DNA of 62,206 bases, from positions 1-62,206 of the forward strand of contig JAUCBJ010000987.1 in the NCBI GenBank assembly GCA_032718475.1, given 5' to 3'. Numbering within the stretch: position 1 is the stretch's first letter; each line of letters opens with the position of its first letter. Made by a program: the position numbers and the translations under genes. The notes beneath the pieces were generated by a model that was not told where the DNA came from, searched no databases, and saw nothing but the letters and a program-made list of their open reading frames with translations. Positions 11,156-22,559 of the stretch are shown piece after piece. Source of the DNA: Nemertoderma westbladi (taxonomy: Eukaryota > Xenacoelomorpha > Nemertodermatida > Nemertodermatidae).

Positions 11156-12399
11156 CCGCCCTATAAGCATTTGGCGTCTATTTTTACACCTCAACAGGTA
11201 TGTGGACGTCATTTTACGTCAATTATGTTTGTTGCAAGAACTCAAAGTTTTGATGGTTGACGTAATTACCTAAAATGACGTCATGAACACGTCTTGATGG
11301 CACGTATCTGTGTGATACTTTTCATGGTGGATATAATTACCTAAAATGACGTCATGAACACGTCTTGACGGCACGTATCTGTGCGATACTTTTCATGGTG
11401 GAAATAATTACCTAAAATTACTTCTTGAACACGTCTTAATGATACATATACTTACCACTTATACCTACTGACTGACTACAGTATGAGTACAGTATATTTA
11501 TATTAGTGGTGGGTATATTTTAGTTAGTTATTTTTTATAGGTGGTGGGTGAGGAAGGTAATGAAGTGGGTGTGAGTGGGTAGGAACGTAATGAAGTAGGT
11601 GTGCGTGGGTAGGAAGGTACTATAGTGGGTGTGAGTGGTTAGGAAGGTACTATGGTGGGTGTGAGTGGTTCTATTGCGCACTCTGAGTACCACCAATGGC
11701 AAGAAAATGGCCAAATTGACCCATTAGAATAAATTTTTGGACAGAATGAATCGGCGCAATCGATTTCTAGCGTATAAAATAGTCGGAAACCACTTTCACA
11801 TTAAATAGTTGAAAATTGAAAATAGTAAGCCCCTATTATCTTTGCCAATAATTGTTTCCCCTCCATCTTGTAATTTCCAAATCAAACTTGTGCTAAATAT
11901 ATCAGTGCTATTTTAATTTGTGTTTATTAGTTGTTAATTAACAATTTATTCGGATATTAAATTTATCGTCCGTTGGTTACATTATATAATTATGTTTTTT
12001 CTTTATTATAGTATCAACAAACACCGTCAAGAAAGTAAAATCAATTTCAATCATAACTGTCATGGATCTAAGCGATGTAAAAAGCGACGCGTAAGTGCTT
12101 GTGTGGTCAGTGGTGTAGTTATTTGAATTTGGCGTCTGTTATTTATACAGTACGTGTCTAGCACGTCATTTGACGTGCTTGTGTGGTGTTCCAGTGTAGT
12201 ATTTGACGTCTGATGACGTAATTGACACGTGTCTAACAAGTCATTTGACGTAAACTGTAGCACGTGATGGTTTGATGTGCTCAAACACGTGTTTGACACT
12301 TCCAAAATACACGTGGCCAAGACGTCATTTTCAACACGTTGACGTCAAATAATTACGTCGTATCCACGTGTTTTTGACGTGTTGAAGCTTATAGGGCGG
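11156..12399. mobile_element. MITE with CCGCCCTATAAGC ends (1244 bp)
   Basis: The left terminus is CCGCCCTATAAGC and the right is GCTTATAGGGCGG, exact inverted repeats. The interior is rich in TGACGTCA, ACGTG and CACGT words, has a 71-bp tandem repeat (about 11264-11450) and a 30-bp repeat in four copies (11551-11670). No transposase. A clear target duplication was not seen. Confidence 0.7.
11551..11670. repeat. 30-bp minisatellite, four copies
   Basis: Units starting AGGAAGGTAATGAAGTGGGT repeat exactly every 30 bp at 11551, 11581, 11611 and 11641 with one to four differences. Confidence 0.9.
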
Positions 12400-13121
12400 T
12401 ACCAATTGCGGGAAAGGAACATGTTACAGAGCCAGGATTTTCTAACCAAAACAATAAACAATCTGAGGCAGAGAGGATCTTTGTTAACAAGAGCTGGTTA
12501 CTAAAGCGGGCTTTTCTAACTGCTAACAAAAACAAATAATACTGTAATGTAATACACGTACACGATATCGTTACACTGACCTATTGAAGGACAGAAGGAA
12601 AGGAGCTATTACAGAATGCTATTGAAAATTTATGCTACAACTAAAACTAACTGACTAAGACTGTCTGATATTGTGATATAGGCCTAAGACTGTACCACAA
12701 CCACACTCTCAAACTTATCTGTAAAAATTGATATGCTGCAACATCAAGACAGGATGTCTATCATCTATGTATAGCTACACAACAGCTACCAATAGAAAAG
12801 TAATAACAAAATGTTGATGTGAAGAAATGAGTGGCCTCATACAGTATATACGCACTTCTATTGGTAGCTAGAACACCGCTATTAACTTCTATATTTAGCG
12901 CCTGACTGCAAAATTGCACTGCTAAAATGACGTTAAAAACCCGCTATATATTAGGTCAATTTATTCATACGCTAAAGTGACGCTATTTAGTGGATATTCT
13001 CTCCCGCGATAAGCCAGATACCATTATCCAGCTATTAGCTGGATATTAATACGCCAAAAACTACGCTAGCGGGGTTTAGCTGGATATTATCCGGATATTA
13101 GCCGGATGTGTCTTTGCTGGG

Positions 13122-13757
13122 TCGTTGTCTTGCCGATCAATACGTGTAATTTAAGGATATTATCTCTTATTGTATTGCCATACCACCATACCTAAAGGTG
13201 GCAGCGATTACTAGCACCACTGTGCAACACGCTGTCTCCATCCGTCTAAATTAATAAAATTATTAATTTATAACAATTTAAGTATTCCCATTGTGTATGT
13301 ATGTATTGATATTATTGGAAATATTATTGGAAAATAAACTGAAATTGAATTGAAAAATTGAATTGAAATTGTATTGTTCGTGTAATTGTCATCGGTGTTT
13401 TTTTAATGTTTTTTAATAATTAAAATGGTACTGTATGTTTGCGTAGTTCTCTAGCAATATAACAGTTGATGATAGCTAATCGAATTAGGAAGCCTAGCAA
13501 ACTGTAAAAAATTATAAAATGACTAGTACGAACATTCATAAGATATTAGGGGGTCCACCTGGAAAAAAACAGTAACTATTTTATCTGGTAAAAAAAAATA
13601 GCTAGTATAATCTCAAAAATAAAAACCTCAAATATTTAAAAGTCAATAGATAAAATGTGGTTAACGGGCCGGTAGGCTGTTAGGCCTACCGGTCAGCCGT
13701 AGGCCTACATCAAATTTCAATGTCTTTTTTAAAATTCAACTTTTAAGTTTAGTTTAG
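13122..13757. other. Non-coding stretch
   Basis: No gene or clear repeat. The sequence is AT-rich and ends in TAGGCCTAC-containing DNA just before the non-LTR element. Confidence 0.5.
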
Positions 13758-14393
13758 CTTTCGTGCTATGCTCCTGATTCTTCAAAATCCTCTGCAACCT
13801 TCGAGAACTTCTTAGCGCGGTTAACAAACTTAATTAACTCTTATGAGACTGCAATTCCTATCATTTTGTCCGACACCAACTGCGACTTTGGACCTCTACA
13901 AGGACCACGTAAATGTAGGTATCATCCTACCTCACGAGGCGACAGGCTTCACGGTTTTCTTAATGAAAATAATCTCATCGCAGTAGACACCTTCCCCAAA
14001 TTTACAGGCCCATGTGTCACATTCCGTGGACATGGAAACTCATACATTGATCACATCATATCCAATAATCTAGGTTATCAATGTTTAGTCAACGGCACCA
14101 TTGGCTCTGATGATGCACTATGCCAATCTGACCATGTCCCACTCTTGGCTAACTTTAAATTTGAGAAGTTCAAGATGAAATCTGAAGTTAAAGACACCAG
14201 AAAGATATCAGGAATGTATAGAAAACTACCACCACCAATCAAGGTTGCATGGGGCAAGGTAACTGATGAGCACCTACTTTTATATCAACAAAAGGTCCAA
14301 AGCGAGGTGAAGGGGATGTATGACTCAGTGGGTGTTGCCAATCAACTGGGATCTCAACAACTTAACAGAATTTGTCTCCGGAGTCCAAAATAG
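13758..14393 (+). pseudogene. Non-LTR retrotransposon endonuclease, C-terminal part (5' truncated)
   Basis: The frame is open from 13758 to a stop at 14393; no genuine start is present because the element is 5' truncated. The protein shows the end of an AP-type endonuclease (exonuclease-endonuclease-phosphatase fold): a strand reading IPIILSDTNCDFG, an internal YIDHI segment and the terminal SDHVPLLANF motif with its catalytic Asp-His. The reverse transcriptase follows in a different frame with a 74-base overlap, so a one-base indel probably broke an originally continuous ORF2. Confidence 0.75.
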
Positions 14394-16467
14394 TATTTAT
14401 GGTGCAGCGAAGATTTTTCTACCATTAATTAGGAAATTGCGCAAAACCAAGAATATTCGAATACGGTCAGCTTTACTCAAAGACAGATCAACCACATGCC
14501 GGAAACTATTTGAGCTATGGTGCACAGATGACAAGAATGAAACTAGTCTATATGGCGTAGCTTACAAGGAATCTCGTCGTTCTGTCCGCAGACTAAAGAA
14601 CTGGCTGCTGAAGTCACTGACATCAGATAATATCAAGAGGAAGGCGAATACCTTTAGGAATAACCCTAAGGCCTTCTGGGGCGCTTTCAATGATAAAAAA
14701 GCCAATAAACCACCGGATTCAGTTCAAACCGACATACTAAACAATTTAACAGCTTCGAATATAAAGTACGCAGGGTATGACAACAATATGGACAAGCTGG
14801 TGTCTGATCTACAGAACAGATGTACAGAATCTACACTCCCTGTAATATCACCGACAACCATAAAGCGTGCCACAATTGCTCTTGCCAAAGGAAAATCTGG
14901 AGACATCAACTCCCTTGTAGTGGAACACATAATGTGTCTCGATGAGGACTTTATTTGCAATGTACTGGCCGACATTATCAACACATGCTTCAGACTAGGC
15001 GAAGTTCCTGAGACCTTAGGGTATACAATTATTTCAAGCTTATATAAAGGAAAAGGGAGGAATGCCTTATCACACAGGTCCTATCGTCCAATTGCCAGTA
15101 TAAACGTAGTTAGCAAAGTGATGGAGAGCGTCATCATGTTTGAGTTTCTATCTCTCCCCGACTTTATACCACTGCCGCAGCTCGCATATCAAAAGAAAAT
15201 TGGGTCAGATATCATAATTAGTACAATTCTGGAATTTCTTGAATGGCAGCGTCTCCAGAGGAATACAACATACGTCTGTCAGCTTGATATCAGTAGTGCC
15301 TTCGACAATGTCGACTATGCCATACTCTTTGGAAAATTATCCAAGCACCTTAACCCATACATCTGTCTATCACTGTTAGCTTATTACCGCTCATCAATCG
15401 CTTTCCTTAAGTTTGGTGACAGTATCAACAATATAGGTGTCAGACTTGTCAAAGGCGTGAAGCAAGGCTCTATACTATCCCCTATACTCTTCATCATGTA
15501 CACAGGTGATGTCTTCGAAAAGACAGACTCCCAAGGATACGGTTTTAACATATCATTATTTTGGCTTGGGATCATCTCCTACGCCGACGATATATTAATT
15601 GTAGGAAGAACTCCGAAAGAAATTGAAACCATAATTGACACTGTATCTAATGAACTCAGCAGCATTAACCTACAGTTTGAAGAGAGTAAAACAAAGTGGT
15701 CTGTTCATCTTGGTCTTGGCAACTCGACTCATTGTGTTCCAACTTTCTTAAATATAAATGGCGTCTTAGTACCAGCGAGCTCCTCTATTACATTCTTAGG
15801 ATTCCCTATTGTTGCAATCGCAAACAATGCTAGTCGGCTACAAAGTTGTATACAAACAATCGCACGCATATCTGACGTTTTCCACAGGAACGGCTGGACA
15901 TGTCGCAAATTGGACTGTGATACTGTTGGCTACCTCTGGCGCACTGTCGCAGTTCCTACAATTTTATATACTGTTAAATTCCAAGTGGGCGCGCTATCAA
16001 CTCCAGCTCTAGAACAACTGGACTCGTATTACCGCAAGGCTCTTCGGGGAGTCCTCCACTTAGGACCATACGTCAGTAACCAAATTATATATTGCCTCAT
16101 TGGCTGTAGACCATTAACAATGGAGGCATACCACGAGTGCCTATGTATATTGCTGCGCTGTAAGAATTGTCCTAATCTTATCCTGCAAACGCTCACACGA
16201 GTGTTAGCCAAAGTGCCAAGAAGCAATCATTCATATGTTGGTGTCTTCTCCACTTACGATTCATCAAGAAGAGCATTCCCAATGCCTCTAATCACATCCC
16301 TTTTTACATATGAGTACAGCAAATCTTCCTTGAGCCAACGACTTCAACCGGGAACGATATCTACTATCGAGAACTACAAGGCTGAATTTATCCGCTGGTG
16401 CTACAATATATCCTCTTCCTTCAAGATGAAGCATGATCGTATTCTGAGATTTTTCAATGTACCCTAG
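14320..16467 (+). CDS. Non-LTR retrotransposon reverse transcriptase (ORF2 main part)
   Basis: 715 codons. Reverse transcriptase motifs appear in order: IISSLYKGKG..HRSYRPIAS (finger motifs), QLDISSAFDNVDYA (motif A, Asp), GVKQGSILSPILFIMY (motif B) and SYADDILIVG (motif C, YADD, about residue 425), then a thumb and a C-terminal domain. It copies element RNA at a nicked target in the nucleus. The assigned ATG is only the first in frame; the protein is really the continuation of the endonuclease frame upstream. Motif content fits the Jockey/CR1/L2-like group of LINEs but I cannot fix the clade. The coding sequence is otherwise intact to the TAG at 16467. Confidence 0.88.
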   Translation: MTQWVLPINWDLNNLTEFVSGVQNSIYGAAKIFLPLIRKLRKTKNIRIRSALLKDRSTTCRKLFELWCTDDKNETSLYGVAYKESRRSVRRLKNWLLKSLTSDNIKRKANTFRNNPKAFWGAFNDKKANKPPDSVQTDILNNLTASNIKYAGYDNNMDKLVSDLQNRCTESTLPVISPTTIKRATIALAKGKSGDINSLVVEHIMCLDEDFICNVLADIINTCFRLGEVPETLGYTIISSLYKGKGRNALSHRSYRPIASINVVSKVMESVIMFEFLSLPDFIPLPQLAYQKKIGSDIIISTILEFLEWQRLQRNTTYVCQLDISSAFDNVDYAILFGKLSKHLNPYICLSLLAYYRSSIAFLKFGDSINNIGVRLVKGVKQGSILSPILFIMYTGDVFEKTDSQGYGFNISLFWLGIISYADDILIVGRTPKEIETIIDTVSNELSSINLQFEESKTKWSVHLGLGNSTHCVPTFLNINGVLVPASSSITFLGFPIVAIANNASRLQSCIQTIARISDVFHRNGWTCRKLDCDTVGYLWRTVAVPTILYTVKFQVGALSTPALEQLDSYYRKALRGVLHLGPYVSNQIIYCLIGCRPLTMEAYHECLCILLRCKNCPNLILQTLTRVLAKVPRSNHSYVGVFSTYDSSRRAFPMPLITSLFTYEYSKSSLSQRLQPGTISTIENYKAEFIRWCYNISSSFKMKHDRILRFFNVP

Positions 16468-16970
16468 GGGTGGTGCTGTACTGCAGCTGGAATCTGATTG
16501 CTGGTTTTTCGAACCTTCGTGAACCTATTGTCCTTACAGTTACACAAAATCCAGTACTCATTAGGAAAGAGGCGCCTAGAGGGGGGGGGGGGGGGGGGGG
16601 GGGGTGGTGGTGGTGTCAGACCGGCGCCGTGTCTTACCAGCCAAGCTGTTTTATTTTATTTTTTTTTTTTTTCCCTCACTATTCTGGTGCAATATATATT
16701 TGGTATCGGTACTTGTTTAGTTCAGAGTCTTCTTTTTACATATGCATTATGCAAAGCATAATACTATTTTATTTAATATTCCGTAACACTATAACTTATA
16801 TCTGAATATGTGTCGCCCCACTATATGTACTTACTTATTCGTCCCTGCTATGCAATTTATTCTGTGTGTAAATTGAACTCTATGACAACTATTGTGTAAT
16901 TTGTACACATTTTTATTATGATGTCGCCGTGTGCGAATGAAATAAACGAATAATAATAATAATAATAATA
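16468..16970 (+). other. LINE 3' UTR and (TAA)n tail
   Basis: Downstream of the reverse transcriptase stop. It contains a G-run (about 16580-16604), a T-run and ends in AATGAAATAAACGAATAATAAT repeats (16950-16970), a microsatellite tail of the type ending CR1/L2-like elements. Confidence 0.7.
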
Positions 16971-18169
16971 GTTTAATTCAAATTGTCATTCATATGCTGT
17001 AATTTAGGCCTACAGTACCTGTCGGCTGCAGATAGTAACCCTCTGTTAAGGTTATCATCAGCCTACACCCCACGCGTACGTCGACCTTGTCATTGTGCCA
17101 CCTAATCCCCCTGCCCCCCCCCCCCCCCCCCCACACACATTACATTGTACACCAACCTAAACAATGTTTCGTAAAAAAAATATTTATTGATTTATATCCC
17201 GTTCTCTATTTAGCATTTATTGTTATAATTGTTGTTGATTTATTAACAATGTTTCAAACAAATTTTTATAATTGGAATTAAATTTCATATTTAATTTGGT
17301 TCAATAAATATGGTTTAGATTCTATTTTTATCTTATTGTGAAAATGTTCCAGCGGTATAAGGAGCTCTTTTGTGGTAAAGCATACTGTAGCTACCATGAC
17401 TCATAAATTATTCTAGGCAAATATATAATTGAGTATTCAATTATATCTTAAATTTTTTTTACTAGCTAATATAAAGTACTAGTTACAGTAACACAAAATC
17501 AAAAGTGTACTAGCTACCATCTTACTGTCAGAAGGTCAAATATTTGTTCTATTTCAAAAAACCTCATAATAAAAGCCATTTTTACAAGAAAAAAGTTGGT
17601 CAAATTTTTGTTCAAATTTTTCAATTATAATTTTTTTCACAAGCTAATAAAAAGTACTAGCTAACACAAAATTAAAATTACTAACTACCTTCTTACTGAC
17701 AGAAGGTTAAATATTTGTTCTAGAACAAAAAACCTCATGATAAAATCCAGTTTCATATGAGAAAAATTGGTCAAAAAGTGAGTACCCATAACATAGTAAT
17801 ACCAACTTAGCTAGTATAAAAAAAATAAAAAATGTGTTCTAGAACAAAGATATTTGTCAAAATTGATAGCTAACACGCACGGGTTCTATGCCATTTTTTT
17901 TTATAAAAATTAGCAAAAACTAGCTAGTATAAAGAATCAATGTCATGGAAATTACTTTGAAATTTAATGCAACATTAGGCCTACGATTTTTGTAGACAAA
18001 AAAGTGTTCTCTTTTTTGTCAAACTTGTTAACGACTTTGACAAAAAAGTGACTTACAACAAATAAATAAACTAATTAGTTACATCGGTATACAAAACCTC
18101 TATAATCAATATTAATTTAAATGTATTCAGAAATTTATTTAAAAATATTTTTTTTAAAATTACTAGCTA
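16971..18169. other. AT-rich repeat DNA with TTCTAGAA palindromes
   Basis: No gene. A C-run lies at about 17116-17132. From 17450 on, words CTAGCTA and GTTCTAGAAC recur with long A/T runs. Similar sequence flanks the next MITE and reappears at 59450-60030. Confidence 0.55.
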
Positions 18170-18871
18170 CAGTACAGGCCACCAGAAAAAGCAGATTTCA
18201 TCCAATGTGATCACATGTGAACACATTTGTTCAACTCATCTGATTGGCAGGTTATGGCGAGTTATCTTCCAGATCACACAGCAGCTTGCTGGGACCGACA
18301 AAGGCTTTGTGTGCGGTGCGCGGCCTGTATGTCTGATATCAGGTAGATGAGAGAGCCCCCAGGGTGTAACATTGCGGACATGGACTGTATTGATAGAGAT
18401 AGAACTACATACAAGACCACATGGAGGTTCATTGAGTGTATGGGTGGATGGGTATGTGGATGGAGGAGCCTAGACCATTGAATAATTAATTTAGTGCAGG
18501 GAGATGTCACGCCATTAGTCTGACACCGAGAGGGCACAGAGAAACACCAGAAGATGCCTTAACATCACTAACTATAGGTCTGCCTATAGACACTATTAAC
18601 CGCACACTATAAAGGTAAACAATATCCTTACATCGCATTTCCAGCTGCAGTGAGTGACAGTTAGCGGCAAACTACAGAGAGTTTCCAGATTACTAAGCGT
18701 TTCAAAACTATTCAATTGTATCCTTTGGCGAAAAAATTTTGGTTGTTGCCATTTCAATTATGTTAAATTATATTCAATTGTCCCGTTCAACAACATTATA
18801 TTACACTGGTACACATTTGATAAAATGTGTTCACAATTGTACAAATCTGCGTTTTCTGGTGGCCTGTACTG
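18170..18871. mobile_element. TA-flanked MITE, copy 2 (702 bp, inverted to copy 1)
   Basis: Same terminal inverted repeats and TA flanks as the copy at 7827-8532, in the opposite orientation, roughly 93 percent alike by eye. It is inserted in the AT-rich CTAGCTA repeat DNA. Confidence 0.88.
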
Positions 18872-20201
18872 TATTTTAAAATTAAAACAACTAGATATAT
18901 GTTCTAGAACATTTTATTTCTTATTTTATTTATGTTCTAGAATAGTATAATATAATAAGTTTCTATTGTTGTAGAACTCTTCAACGTTGCCACTAATACC
19001 CAATGATATACTCTATGTTTTAAAAATGTAGTCTATACGGAACTCTAGCCCAATTAAGTGCTTAGGACGAAGGCGTAACTACTCAAGGCGTCTTCTATAA
19101 CATCTCCAAATCATTTGATCGAGAGTGGCATCAAGGTATTTTATCTAAACTATCTAACTTGGGAATATCTGTCTCAACCTGGAATGCTTTGGAAGATATC
19201 TTAACAAATCGATTCCAGGGGGTATCCATCAACGGTTTCCGGAACCGTTGTTTGAACCGTTGTTTCCGGATTTGTTTCTAGAACAAAAAATATTTGTTCT
19301 GGAACATATTTTTTTTTAATGAATAGCTAACATGTTCTGGAACATTTTCTATACGAATAGTAATAATAACTAGCTACTACAAAATATTTATAGAAGAAAG
19401 TAGGATGTCGGAACCAGTGTCAAAATTACTAGCTAAACCTACCTAAAACACTTAGCTACCATATAATTTAGTATCTTGCTTAACGAGGAGAATTCAATTC
19501 AGTCAAATTAAAGAATTATATCAAAATATCAAATTGTTGTAAAAAAAAAACTGGTCTCTTTTTGAATGGCCTCGAAATACATCTTATTAGGCCGTGAATA
19601 TATAGTAGGCCATGTGAGCGTTATATAAAATGCTGCCTGTATGTCTTAAAAACGGCACGACAGATTTTGAAAAAAATTTAGCAGCGGTTTTCTGTCATCC
19701 ATATCTATCGTTTTATAAAATAAAAAGATTGCCTCCAGGGGTCGTATGATACATTTGTCCTTCCGTGTATATTTAGTATTCCATGTGTCAACCAACCAAC
19801 AGCTGGATAAGGATTTTGAAGCTACTACAGTACTTTGAAGCCTGTCAGTCAGGTCAGTTAGGTCGCCTATTCGCATTGGGGACCCGAGTGTTAGGGTATT
19901 AACTGATGCTAGTCTAGTGACTTGCCTCAGGTTCACCAATGGCTTGCTTGGTCTGCGTGGAACATGAGAGTAGTCTCCAATTCCAGAATCCCACAACCCC
20001 GCATTCTGGCCTCCCTATATGGTGATTCAGGGTTTCTTTCGGCCAGAAAGCAACATAATACTCGTTATCTTATTGATAGGGTTAAATTATCTATTTGTCG
20101 TAGTTTTGTATTTGTAACAAATAAGTACCTGTTTTCATCCAAGTATTAAATAATCTACTAAATTAAAATAATTGTGACTAATAATGTAGGATCACAATGC
20201 A
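18872..20201. other. AT-rich non-coding DNA upstream of the coiled-coil gene
   Basis: Contains more TTCTAGAAC words (to about 19340), a short LINE reverse transcriptase fragment (19093-19243) and otherwise no recognisable gene. Frames around 19646-20149 look non-coding. Confidence 0.5.
19093..19243 (+). pseudogene. LINE reverse transcriptase fragment
   Basis: About 50 codons reading NISKSFDREWHQGILSKL and then a W...ILTNRFQGV stretch match motif A and the following helix of Jockey/CR1-type reverse transcriptases (usual form DISKAFDRVWH). The motif A Asp is replaced by Asn, and no longer frame exists on either side. A dead relic. Confidence 0.7.
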
Positions 20202-20750
20202 ATGGCCGCGCCGAATAGTATCAAGAAAGCACAGGAGATTTGTAGCAAGCTAGGTCGTTACATGCATATGTTTCAAGGCGAATATGCCAACCTTATTGCC
20301 AATATGAATAAACTCAAGGAATGTTGCCGAGATTATAAAAGAAAATTCAATGACCAGAGCCAAGAGGTCGTCGAGCTAAAGGCGGAGATCAGGCAGTATA
20401 AAAGACATTCAGAACCCTTCGAGTTACATGAAAAAATTATAGAGTTAGAGGAAGAAAACGAAAAACTCGCCGCAGAAAAGGACGAGAGCATTTCCCATCT
20501 GGAAGAGATTCATAAACTTGACGATATCGTAAAAATGATGGAGATACATACACTACAGTTTGAACTTACTGCTACGGATGCTGAGACGAATCAATGCATA
20601 GAAGAAGCGAATCGAGAAGTACATGAATTAAAACAGAAAAATAAAACTATGCACTTAATCTGCAATCAATTACTGGATCAGTTATCGATATATGAGGTAG
20701 ATAGGAAAGCAATCGACAGACTCAGAGAGCAACTTAATGGAGTAAATTAA
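20202..20750 (+). CDS. Coiled-coil protein of unknown function
   Basis: 182 codons, ATG at 20202 (MAAPNSIKK; the upstream sequence offers no longer in-frame start) to TAA. Almost the whole protein is charged and helical with heptad-like spacing of L/I/M, with E/K-rich stretches around residues 50-110 and again 125-180; there are few prolines, no signal peptide and no membrane segment. Codon use and the lack of stops in a single frame suggest a real, intronless gene rather than a chance frame. An AATAAA lies about 270 bases downstream (near 21026). I do not recognise the family; cytoskeletal, centrosomal or vesicle-tether roles are typical of such proteins but nothing here selects one. Confidence 0.7.
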   Translation: MAAPNSIKKAQEICSKLGRYMHMFQGEYANLIANMNKLKECCRDYKRKFNDQSQEVVELKAEIRQYKRHSEPFELHEKIIELEEENEKLAAEKDESISHLEEIHKLDDIVKMMEIHTLQFELTATDAETNQCIEEANREVHELKQKNKTMHLICNQLLDQLSIYEVDRKAIDRLREQLNGVN

Positions 20751-21968
20751 AGGTTCTAACAACCGCTAAACAATCAGAAAAATAGAACTAAAGATGTTCC
20801 AAAGACGCTACTAAATGCTCACAGCCACACTGACACATACGGGTTAATATACTGTACAGTACATATAAAAATCAGTGCATGCAAAAATTGTCCCCGTGCG
20901 CGTGCATTCCGGACCTAATTTTGAATGAGTGTATTTTCTTCAAACATTTTCCATTTCATTTCAGCCTTCTCCCCACCACCGGCGGTTTATGCATGAAATC
21001 ATGTCAAAAGTAAATTGAAGAAAAAAATAAATTGTAGACAACAATGTTTTCTAGTAAATACAGTACAGTAAAATACCTTAAATTACTTTGCTGAAGCTGA
21101 AATTGTTCCGAAAATCGAGCGCCACACATTTAAACCTCCGCGCTCCGTTTCGAATTCGGAATACAACGATTTATGTTATAAGAGTTACTGTCATTTTCCC
21201 AATACAGTCGGTCGGTCACTCGTCACATTCGAAACCTCTAAAGGAACATCTTGCCAATTTTTTTCTACATAAGCCTACATCATCTCCGTTAATACAACAA
21301 CCATTTTTATTTTTTTAATTTATGACCTATTTAGATACAACTAGACGTTAAATATCGTATATTTGGAAATATTGAGCCACGTCAGTCGACTTTATTTGTC
21401 ATCTTTGGAATGTAATACATCATTAGATATCATTAGAACCGCCTTCATCTGCAGCTATCTGGATAGTTATAAAACCCGAAAATAACGAAAAAGATGAAAT
21501 TATTAACCTAACTAATTCTAGATACCCTTTCTTAATTAAACTGGGTACCTTTTCTCTTACTTACAGTACCTCTTACTAACTCAAACCTGTCTGGTTTACT
21601 CAAACCCAAACTCGTCTCACACCCCATTTTAGCAACATTTATACAATAACCTGGGAGTTTAATGTTAATCCCTACTTAATAATGTAGCTACTATATGGCG
21701 AGATGTTACCCAATGAGTCAGTTGCCCAAATACAAATACTACAGTGTCAATCACTAGCGGCCATGGTTCTGTGGTCAGTACAGTACGTGTACTACTGTAC
21801 TTCTGTTTTTAGTTGTACCGTTATCGGTATTACAGTATAGGATAGGTAACGCTTCATTATAGGCCACTTGATAGTATCCAGGGCTTACAAGAAACGCCCG
21901 GTGCGGATGGGTCCGGTTGCCTGTAATTTCAAACACACGGTAAAACACACAGTTATTTTTCAATAATA
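20751..21968. other. Non-coding DNA
   Basis: 1.2 kb with no supported gene. It includes possible polyadenylation signals for the coiled-coil gene near 21026 and otherwise unstructured AT-rich sequence. Confidence 0.5.
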
Positions 21969-22358
21969 TTTTATTATAGGTAGGGATCTAGGGGTCTTGA
22001 CTTCGAATGATAAGTTTATTTTACCGAAAATAACTTATATTTTATTGGCGCAATTGTAGGACTAATCCCATCACATGCGTACTGGTTGTAGTCTCGGCTT
22101 CAACCTCGAGGTCCCAGGTTCGAATCCGACACCACGCTGATGAGACCCAGTAAGGTCGAAACACGTACGTGGTTTGGAGAGATATGAGATATTAATTTCA
22201 AGAAAAATTACGCGATTCCTAAATTTGTACACTACCCGGTTAAAAAGTACGCATGTGATGGGATTAGTCCTACAATTGCGCCAATAAAATAAGTTATTTT
22301 CGGTAAAATAAACTTATCATTCGAGGTTAAGACCCCTAGATCCCTTCCTATAATAAAT
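21969..22358. mobile_element. Foldback element with tRNA-like B box in its loop
   Basis: Arms of about 105 bp (around 21969-22080 and 22245-22358) are near-perfect inverted repeats. The loop contains GGTTCGAATCC (22117-22127), a perfect RNA polymerase III B box as found in tRNA genes, with a weaker A-box-like stretch about 35 bases before it. It looks like a SINE-type unit captured in, or forming, a foldback. Confidence 0.65.
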
Positions 22359-22474
22359 GTATAATAACAAACACCCCGAAAAATACAGCTTGCCAACACA
22401 TTGTTACTATTAATAATCAATATTTTATTAAGTAATTAAACAGGATGAAATGATGAAAAATGGAAATGAAAAGA

Positions 22475-22559
22475 GGAAAAAATGAATTCGGTTAGCATAC
22501 CTGAACGTTTATCGGGAGACGCGGATTCGATCCCCGCTGGTGGCGTATTCATTTTTTCC
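22475..22559 (+). repeat. tRNA-derived SINE-like unit between 13-bp inverted repeats
   Basis: An A-box-like TAGCATACCTG (from 22493) and B-box-like GATTCGATCCC (from 22524) are spaced about 31 bp apart as in tRNA genes. They sit between GGAAAAAATGAAT (22475-22487) and its inverse (22547-22559). The acceptor stem is not convincing for a working tRNA, so a tRNA-derived element is the better call. Confidence 0.5.

Larger units (their letters stand above)
8819..13121. mobile_element. Outer foldback element with CCCAGCAAA ends, carrying nested inserts
   Basis: The left end reads CCCAGCAAATACATATCCAG and the right end is its approximate inverse (ending ...TGTGTCTTTGCTGGG at 13121). Subterminal zones 8840-9220 and 12860-13100 are full of short TAGCGGGATA/GCTAATAGCG-type repeats that can pair with each other. 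The interior holds a 1.2-kb hairpin element and a 1.24-kb MITE. No transposase is visible. Whether all the interior was carried by one element, or two ends happen to bracket other inserts, cannot be decided here. Confidence 0.55.

Noticed and set aside
22117-22127. Functional tRNA gene at the GGTTCGAATCC site
   Set aside because: No acceptor stem or anticodon arm could be folded around the B box; a tRNA-derived repeat is more likely.
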